A program made the position numbers and the translations under genes. From Biscogniauxia marginata (Eukaryota; Ascomycota; Sordariomycetes; Xylariales; Xylariaceae), in the NCBI GenBank assembly GCA_022695795.1, contig MU404096.1:186001-250000 (forward strand): a DNA stretch of 64,000 nucleotides, read 5' to 3'. Shown in pieces: positions 56,312-64,000 of the stretch (its first letter is position 1; each line of letters opens with the position of its first letter). The notes below the pieces were generated by a model. The model was not told the DNA's origin. It saw nothing but the letters and a program-made list of their open reading frames with translations, and ran no database searches.

Positions 56312-59300
56312 GGTAGGTAGGTAGATAGGAAGGTGGGAAATTTTGGGATATGGAGATGAAAAGGGGGAGGCTACGGGCTGTGTATAGAGTTCGTCGTCTA
56401 CGCTATATCTGTGTGACTCTTGTTGTTTGTTGATGAACTACACATAGGTACTAAAATATACATAAGATTCCTAACCGAAACCGTGACGCGATCAACTCTT
56501 TGGGCTCTTCTCTACCTACTGTGAAAGCTGAGGGCGGGTTTATCAATAAGGTCTGGTCTCTTGTTTGGAGATTACAGATGATTGGTGTAAGTTGAGGATA
56601 TCCTCTTGTAAATTGACACCTCCTATGACAACCCCTTTAACCTGAGCCAAATACTTAGTGTGGTGGAAAGCTATCAAGCACAGTTTTTCTACCGTTAGTA
56701 TGCAGAGACAAGGAGAATTAATCGGCGATGGACAAGACAGTGTAATATATGACTTAAGGAAACATCCTCCTCAAGGGTAAGATCTTGTCGACCTCATATT
56801 AAGAAAACGATTTCCTAAGTACGTATAAAACCTGAAGGTTCTTCTATTTGCAGTCAGCAATAGCTGGCTGGGCTCAAGAAACTTATTTGTCTACCTAATT
56901 ACCTCGTAAGAAAACAAGACACACCCCCCTTTTCTCCTTCCCTGCCTTGTCAGCACGCTGTATAGCTATTGATCGGCAGATAAACTAGGTAGGTAGCACT
57001 TAAAGCATCGTACCGAAGAAAATACAAAATTTTCGCCAGCAAAAGGGCCTGGCTATTTCATGGAGTTGTGCGCACACGTGCAATAACGTCACACAGGGGA
57101 TTCCATCAATGTAGTGCCACGCCAGAACTGCTCTCTCGAGTCGCCGAGGACGGTGGTATCATGTCGTCCCTCCGTTATGACTCGACTCAAATATGTTGGT
57201 GGTATGGGGTGGTGTGGTGTTTGTAGTATGGTGTACCTACTACTGATCGGCAACGGGACGTCGCATTAGCCTCTCGTTTACTTTTGGTAATGCTTGTTTA
57301 TTTTTATTTTCTATGCACCGTGATACTGTAGTACGGGACGAGACATCAGGGTAAGTTGGTGTGGACGGCATTTGAAACATGCCGGTCTCATGGGAAAAGA
57401 TCTCAGATAGGGTTGAAGAGATGTAGGTAGGGGTGGTCGGCCTCGAACTGGGGAGCTGGGTAGACCGAGTACCTCCTTACTGATACATCTGTATATCAAA
57501 GTTGTATATTGGTCTAGATGGTAGACGACGTCCTTGACTATAGTCGAAACCGGAGCTAGGTTGGGAGGTTAGGCAAACTAGTCAGGCAGACTGATAGACG
57601 GTGTGTATCAAAACCTGTCACGGCGGATACCGAGTTTCTCTCGTTCTCGCTTCTCGTCGTCACCTCTTACCCTTCGTCTATCTCACTCGTAGGCTGTAAT
57701 CCTAGATGAACTATGGCAAGCCCATACAATATCTCATCAACTTCCTAGCTTGGGTAGGCTCGGGCTTACGGGGAGAGAGCGAGAGAGAGCGAGAGGGATG
57801 AGATCAGCATTGAGGCAGTGTTGTTTCTCTTTTCCTGCTTTCTGGTGAGAAGAGTCTCATAACCATACCTGAAATCTAGGCAACGTGTACCTCATTCCCC
57901 ATACGCACGTAGATATTTGAATATGCTAACGAGGCAGGGTATATAGACCTCTAACTGATTAGGCGAAGTGGGCGCTCTGTTGCGTATGACTATTACTTGC
58001 ACACACACCTGGACATGCATGGATCCTTTCTTTCCGGCGAGATAGTGAGCTGGCTAGCAAGTTCATTGGTTACATATTGGGATTGATTGATATCTGGACC
58101 AAGGTAGGGCTAAATAATAGCTCACATAGCTCTAACCCAGGTATCTATCCAAGTTACCTTAGTTAACACAGCTAGGAGCGGTTGTGCAGAGCAAATTACG
58201 CAGAGGAGTAAGATCTAGCGAAGGCGTCGAGGCTGTGTATGTAGGTGTGTGCGTCCGTGAGTGGTTTGAAGCCAAGGTGGTGTCTCGCTAAGTATCTACC
58301 GGACATCATGTAGCCAGCTTATGTAAAATCTGCCTTACCCCTTATTCTGTTGCTTTGTCCTTCAAGATAGGCGTACTGAGTATGTATGTAAGTTTCGGCT
58401 TCTCAATGTGACGGCTTAGCAAGGGGGGAAGGCTAAGTTGGGCATGTAACATGATGCTTTGCGGTGTATAGTCTCTCGTATTATTAATGGGGACAAGAGA
58501 GAAAGCCAATATTGAGCCAAATAGAAGTTCCATGTGTGTGTGTAGCTTCTTGTCGCTGGTTGCGAGGAGAGCTAGTTAACGCAGATCGTGCCAGGGTTTA
58601 TCTCGGCCCCGGTGGGCTGACCTGACAGTTATATGATTCAATACGACGAGGCACAATGTACACGATGGTTGAGCTTATAGTCAAACGAGGCTATGTAGCC
58701 CTGTTGACACATGTTTTATGTTTTATGTATCTGAATTTGCGTAGTCGCTCATAAATTTAGATGGAATAGTCTCTCTTATCAAGGAGACATGATGCACTAT
58801 GTGAAATTTATCTAGATGGTGTTACCGTGTTGTGTATGTACCTGGGTACGCATGTCCGTGTGTTGGAAGGATGAAAGAGAACCGGTGAAACAAGCTTATC
58901 CGTGTGTAGGTTCCCGCCAATGATTCGGAATGCGGAGTGTTTCGATGTTCCCCAGGGGTCCGTTCCCCAATCCCGTTCCATCCCATTAGATGAATACCGG
59001 TGAACCACCGATGATAGCAAAATCATCTACATATAGGTAGTAGGTATGTACTTCTACATTATCCATATTTAACCACTCTGGTGACAATAATAGGCATTAG
59101 GCGCATATTGTAGAACTCATGAATTGATCGATAGACTTTACTTTGCTTACTCGATAGCAATGGGGGAGAACAGATGAAAAGGGGGAGGGATGAGACGAGA
59201 TGAGATGAAAAAAATATTCCGGACTTATTCGTGCACAGCCACTCTCGTCGTGGGACAAATGGAACCTGACCTAGTACCCTTTGCACAACTCGGGTATCTT

Positions 59301-62300
59301 ACTCAGTACACTAAATGACTTGATTTTTTTTTTCTCTTCCCGATGGTCTGGTTCGGTACTGGCGACGGATCGAATATGAGGTAAGGGACCTCTTGACTAG
59401 ATCCAAATGTGGCAGCCCAAGGGCCAAAGGGCACGGCGTAGCAAACTCGGGCATTCAGATCACGCCCCGATGCAGGCGAAGAGGGCGTGACAGGCACTGT
59501 GGTTTATCGATTAGACGCTGGCCACGTCAAGATGAGTATTGACCGGTTACTACCGGAAAGGTGATAGGAAGCCCTTTGACGTCGCCATGTGCAGTATGAT
59601 ATAAGTAGCAACGCTGTGCTTTGTAAAAACGATATGATTTGTGAACACGATCAGTGTGTACACCACTACGTATGTAGGGTAGTAGTTTTCTGGCAAGAAC
59701 TTGAGCTTATAGGAGGAGTACTACCTAGCTACTTGAACGCCTGAATATGTGGGCGTTGATATGTGTTACTGTTAAGAACCCCCAACCCACTAGTTTATCT
59801 GTAATATATATACCGCAACACAAGGCGAGCTGTATAATCCATCTCGGGTGACTCTGACGAACACCTGCGATATATATATTTGAAAGAGCCATTTATTTTG
59901 GTATACGATACCTCTCTGCCGCCGATTCTGCTCTGCTAGGATTGCTGCTGCATCAAGGCGTTACTGGATAAAGCAGGTGGGTACAGATCACACCAATGGC
60001 AATGAAGCGCTCTGCGTCCTTCGATCAATGACGGACCCTGACTATGATACCAGTTGTGAGATGTTGGCCCATTTGATACTGGTTAAGTCATAGTTATTGA
60101 ACTCCAGCAGAGAGCCTGGTGCAGGCAACAAGAGAATATGTTTTGCGGGTGAGCAATTCTAGAATAAAAGATCGCCTGAACTACACTATCAAGACTATCT
60201 AAAATATTAGATCGGCAGAAGATTTACTCACTCCGTCCCTGGACCCTGTTACCCGCCTATAGGTAGGTATTTGGTACCCTCCGTATTTGGGATCTGAGCG
60301 GAATCGGTCAGAGGCTTCCGACCTTCGTAGATACTCATCTATGAGGGACGGAGTATATTTCTCGTTTCAGCGGGATTCCAAGAGAGATACGATAATTCAT
60401 CAGCGTTTCGGCCGGGACCCCGGGAAGAGTCATCTCCGAAGCAGAGAAATCAAATGGACCGGAATCTAAGAAAAGAAAAAGAAAACAATTAGCATTGTCG
60501 GCTAATAGAGATCCAAGACGCGGGGCGCGTCGTAAGCTAGAGAACGAGTGGCTTCTCTCCACTCCGAAATATTGATTCACATGCAAGATAGGAGTGCATT
60601 GCCTTATTATTTGCTTTATCTTGGCCTCCGAGCTAGTGTATTGGACCCTGTGTCGCTGTAGTAGATAGCGAGTGAATCTTTAACCGTGTTGTAATTTGTT
60701 TCGGTCGTGTCCGCCAATGCGTCGATAGATGTTGAGAGAAGCCAAGAATTATTCCGTAGGTAGAGAAGAATCACCTACGCCAATGAACGCGCTTGGTTTG
60801 ACGTCGTCCCACGTGGTCCGGGCGCTACTACACCTTGTAGCGGGGCAGCTTAGGTAAAGCGTTGCGGCATAGGCAATGCAATTCCATAGGTACAATTGGG
60901 TACGTACTGCTCTAGCGTGTAAGTCGTACATGTATCATCAACACATAACGACGGGCACATAACGACGGGGCGATGGTTTGATCGGATATCAAACGGCTAT
61001 CGACTTTAAAGTGTATGAGAGTACGGACGGCGAGGCTGACAGGCTGACTGGCCTCACAGACTCGTCCAAACCGGCCAGTACACATAGCAACTCCGTCATG
61101 CGTTGATGTGTGGACCTCCGCACAGCTCTCGCTATTGTGTAGTGTATTCCGCAAAGCGTATCTGATGTGTTGTTCCTGACAAGCCTGCACTTGGTTGCGC
61201 CAAGCAGCTCACCGTCATCAGAGTACCTACTAGGTACTCCGTATCAATTTACATACAGTACATGGCCGTGACCAAGCTGGTCGGGCACTGGACCGTAGGT
61301 CGGCCAACCTGACCAAGGTCAACAACCCTCATGCCCGACACTAACATGCCGGGGGAATATGCAGCACCTGCAGTAGCCGGGGCTTGGTTGCAGCTACAGG
61401 TCTAAACCAACTTACATAACCTAGGCTGATATAAAAAGGGTGTTTAGGTTCTCTCCAATGTTTCTAGAACTATCACTCAAGTTGTGTTCCTTGCTGTCTT
61501 TTGGACCAACCGGGCCAGGGGAGCCCAGATCACTCAAGGCGCAAAAGGAAGGGCACAAAACCGAGAGGCGGGATTCATTAGGTGTCAGTCAGGCTTTATT
61601 ATTACATATTACGCATGCACACTATGAGGTATTACCGACGGCTTAACGTAGATCTTTGATGCAAGCGACGCCCCTCCTGAGGACACAGCCTCGCTTGGCG
61701 TTCTGCTCATTGGCCGGGAGCGGTGCAACCTTTCCTGGACCAGTCAAAGGCGATGGGGTAATGGATTCAGCACAAAGGGGTTGTCAATCTAAGTAGAATT
61801 TGACTTTCAAGCAAAAGAAAAGGCCAAGCTAACACATACATACATAAACTGACTCGTTGGAATAAATGAATATTGATGTATCCGGGAAAGCAAGCAAGGC
61901 AAAAGGGGGAGAAAAGGGGAGGGCAGAAAGTAACAACCAGGGGAAAACGAAACTCTAAACAAAACAAAACGAAAAGACTCAACGAGAGAAAAGGAAAAAG
62001 GAAAAAAAAGAAAACGTATGACGATGATCAGGTTTCTTGAACTCGCACGTAGGCCAAGTTGCAATTCACACAATTCACCAATCAACTATCTAGAAATCCT
62101 CACGTCGAAGCCAGTCTCAAGCCACCTCTGGTCGTCCTGACTTGACTGCCAAGCGTCAATTACACTGAAAACAAAGCTATGGTACATCAATCAATACATA
62201 GGTAACTTCCTGAGGCAGTTGTTGTAGTGTAAATTCTAGGTGTAATAATATCACAGTCATAATTTGCGGAGGAACAAGTGCACAAGGGTACATGTACATA

Positions 62301-63540
62301 TATTTGTAAGTGCGATGGGCACAAAATGTGGAAAGGCACTTTTTTAAAGCTCCTACCTAGTGGCCAGGGCGTATCCTCGAGGTACATGTATTTAAAGTAT
62401 CAATGTATACAACACGGGCGGGAATGCACTACCTAACTAGGATATTAGTCGCTCTGCTTGCAGGCTAGTGCTGGACCAGGGCCCAATCAACTGCAAGATA
62501 GGTAGGTGTTAAGGAAATAATAATATGCTAGCAAGGTACTCTGTACGGCATGAGTGGGTTCTTGTTTCCTCGCTGTTCGTCAAGCCGACGGGCCTATCAG
62601 TGTAGCTGTTTCAAACTAGAAGCATCGATTTATTGGCTAAGGTTCCCTCATCAACTTAAGATACGTATGTATACTGCCTCTGTCTTTCTGCTACCCATTT
62701 GCACAATCCTCATCGCTCCTTCTTTTTCATAGCTGTATTGTGCATGTGTGGTTTTTTTCGACTTCAATTGGATCCAAAAAGTACCAAATCTTTTTAATCT
62801 TTCTTACTCTTGTTGCCTTGCTTTTTTCTCCCCCCATCATCGATGTCCCTGTCCCATCTTGTCTCCAGGCTTTCCTATCTGCTGGACTGTTGACACAGGC
62901 TTCACATCCGACGGGAATGACCAGACACACTCCTAGCTTTACATCACCTTTATTCTCTACAGTCTTATGTGGCCGCGTGTCTGCATAGCCTCCATTCGCC
63001 TTCTGTCGCCGTCAAGCAAGGGAAACACATCTTCCTAGAGGACAACTGCGCCCTGTTCGTGCAGTACAGAAGTCTTTCCGAAACATGCCATAGTCTCTGC
63101 TTCATACCATTAGTCTCATTGTTTACTCAATCATTTTTTTGTAACAACGACAAACATCACATCTCTGGTACCGATTGCCCTGCGAGCCACCCCGGATGAA
63201 CACAGACCATACGGGAAAATACGAGTTGGATCAGAGACCGCGTGGACCCAAGCACCTTGAGAACCGAGTTGTGGATAGCCGGTTAAACTTTGAACACTGA
63301 AACTTCCAACACTATTTGCCACGGCCTTCCTGTTCCTATTAATCTGCTCCTGATCCCTCCAAGCCGCAGATCTAGCCCTCGCCTTTGTCCATCGATGGCC
63401 AGACCGAACAGACCATTACAACCACACCCTAAACCTTCCGTCACAAGGCTATCCTCGAGCTCAATTATCCGCTAGACTGCGATCCTAATAGTTGACTTGG
63501 ATATATTCTATCGCGACAAGCTCCCTAATAGCTACCAACC
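56312..63540. other. 7.2-kb gene-poor region with a retroelement-like remnant
   Basis: No protein gene could be supported on either strand: open frames are short, lack family resemblance and show no phase-consistent introns. AT content is moderate, with TAGGTA words and a GAGAGAGC repeat near 57772-57797. An LTR/primer-binding-site-like stretch lies at about 60041-60230. A perfect TATAAAAAG at 61430-61438 stands only 20 bases before the nearest ATG (61458), too close for a normal leader. Confidence 0.55.
60041..60230 (-). mobile_element. Possible decayed LTR with adjacent primer-binding site (LTR retrotransposon remnant)
   Basis: On the minus strand the sequence AACATCTCACA ends a putative LTR (CA at 60056-60055) and is followed by ACTGGTATCATAGTC (60054-60040), which resembles the TGGTATCA-type initiator-tRNA primer-binding site placed right after the 5' LTR of Copia-like elements. 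A plausible outer LTR end is the TGAGTA at 60230. No second matching LTR and no reverse transcriptase frame are visible, so only a fragment remains. A separate TGTT...AACA-bounded stretch lies at 59770-59863. The call rests on motif memory and is tentative. Confidence 0.35.
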
Positions 63541-64000
63541 ATGGCCGATCCCACCAAGGATGGGTCTGATGGACCGTCGCGACGGCCGCGCGCGTAAGTA
63601 GTCTTCTCCCAAACCGATGGCCATTGCGACGCCTCGATTGTAGCGTTTCTCATGTTTTAACTTGCAAGATCTAGACCTACCATTACGATTGATACAACGA
63701 ATGATACCGAGCCTCCCTCGAACGCCCCACATCGTTCGCCGGTGTCTCCAGGCGATGATTCCGCAAGCCCAACTGCATTGACAGCAAGTTGGGCCTCATC
63801 TGAGAAGACCGCTATACCTTCAGCCTCTCAGGCGTCTGCGACGGCGAGAGACGAAGTGAGGGGCGGCAATTCGTTTGACAGCAAAGACAGCCGACCTACG
63901 AGTCCGCATAATGTTTCTAGCCCGGTGCTCTCTAGAGGTATTGAAAAGGGACAGGCTTATCTTTCGGTACCGGGCAATCACCGGTCGCGGCAGAATTCTG
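63541..64000 (+). CDS. N-terminal part of an unrecognised Ser/Thr/Pro-rich protein (3' end outside window)
   Basis: ATG at 63541 starts a 53-bp first exon (MADPTKDGSDGPSRRPR) ending at a GTAAGT donor at 63594. Two acceptors in the same frame are possible, TGCAAG at 63668 and ATCTAG at 63674; they differ by two codons. The second exon then reads PTITIDTTNDTEPPSNAPHRS and stays open to the window end, for about 125 residues in total. The sequence is disordered, with SP/TP sites and no membrane segment yet. I do not recognise it; such tails often precede the membrane or catalytic part of large fungal proteins. The coding call is supported by the splice signals, the long open frame and the in-frame codon pattern. 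Confidence 0.65.

Noticed and set aside
1..64000. tRNA genes and CRISPR arrays
   Set aside because: Scanning by eye for T-loop GGTTCRA boxes with matching acceptor stems found none convincing, and no spaced direct-repeat array is present; a covariance-model scan would be more sensitive for tRNAs.

Overview
The window looks like a chromosome segment of a filamentous ascomycete (Pezizomycotina, most like a Sordariomycete). Genes are spaced, carry short introns (49-224 bp for almost all) with GTRNGT donors and CTAAC-like branch sites, and encode typically fungal proteins (TVP18, AIM21, DASH subunit DUO1, a fused NUP98-NUP96 precursor). A solitary 5S rRNA gene sits between protein genes, the dispersed arrangement known from Neurospora and relatives. 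Intergenic DNA is rich in TACCTA/TAGGTA words and simple repeats. I rebuilt exon structures by hand, checking that intron phases agree and that total coding length is a multiple of three.

Layout. 0-18.3 kb is housekeeping: the 3' end of an unrecognised nuclear-looking gene, a secreted or membrane-anchored M28-type glutaminyl cyclase, an ENTH-domain epsin, a centrin (CDC31-like) and a 1957-residue NUP98-NUP96 nucleoporin precursor. 18.3-25.5 kb is an accessory-looking stretch: a broken aminoglycoside-phosphotransferase-like kinase, a 5S rRNA gene, a small two-exon gene of unknown function with a strong TATA box, and a cytochrome P450. 26.3-32.1 kb holds an F-box protein and AIM21. 32.1-37.2 kb has no gene I can support. 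Then come TVP18 (with a 16-nt microexon) and a second, GC-rich P450 lacking the usual I-helix acid/alcohol pair. 43-52.1 kb is a cell-cycle neighbourhood: MCM10 and RNH202 diverge from one promoter, DUO1 and an unrecognised CDK-site-rich protein with a perfect destruction box diverge from another, and both promoters carry clusters of ACGCG(T) MluI-cell-cycle-box sequences. 52.9-56.3 kb encodes a SurE nucleotidase followed by a tubulin-tyrosine-ligase domain (PBY1-like), read here as one gene though two genes are possible. 56.3-63.5 kb is gene-poor and contains what looks like a decayed LTR/primer-binding site. The window ends inside a new gene starting at 63541.

I see no clearly novel multi-gene system. 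The observations most worth following are the MCB-driven cell-cycle block with its unrecognised D-box protein (50720-52084), the unknown small gene at 22580-23197, the SurE/TTL splice-or-split question, and the atypical P450 at 39868-41714.
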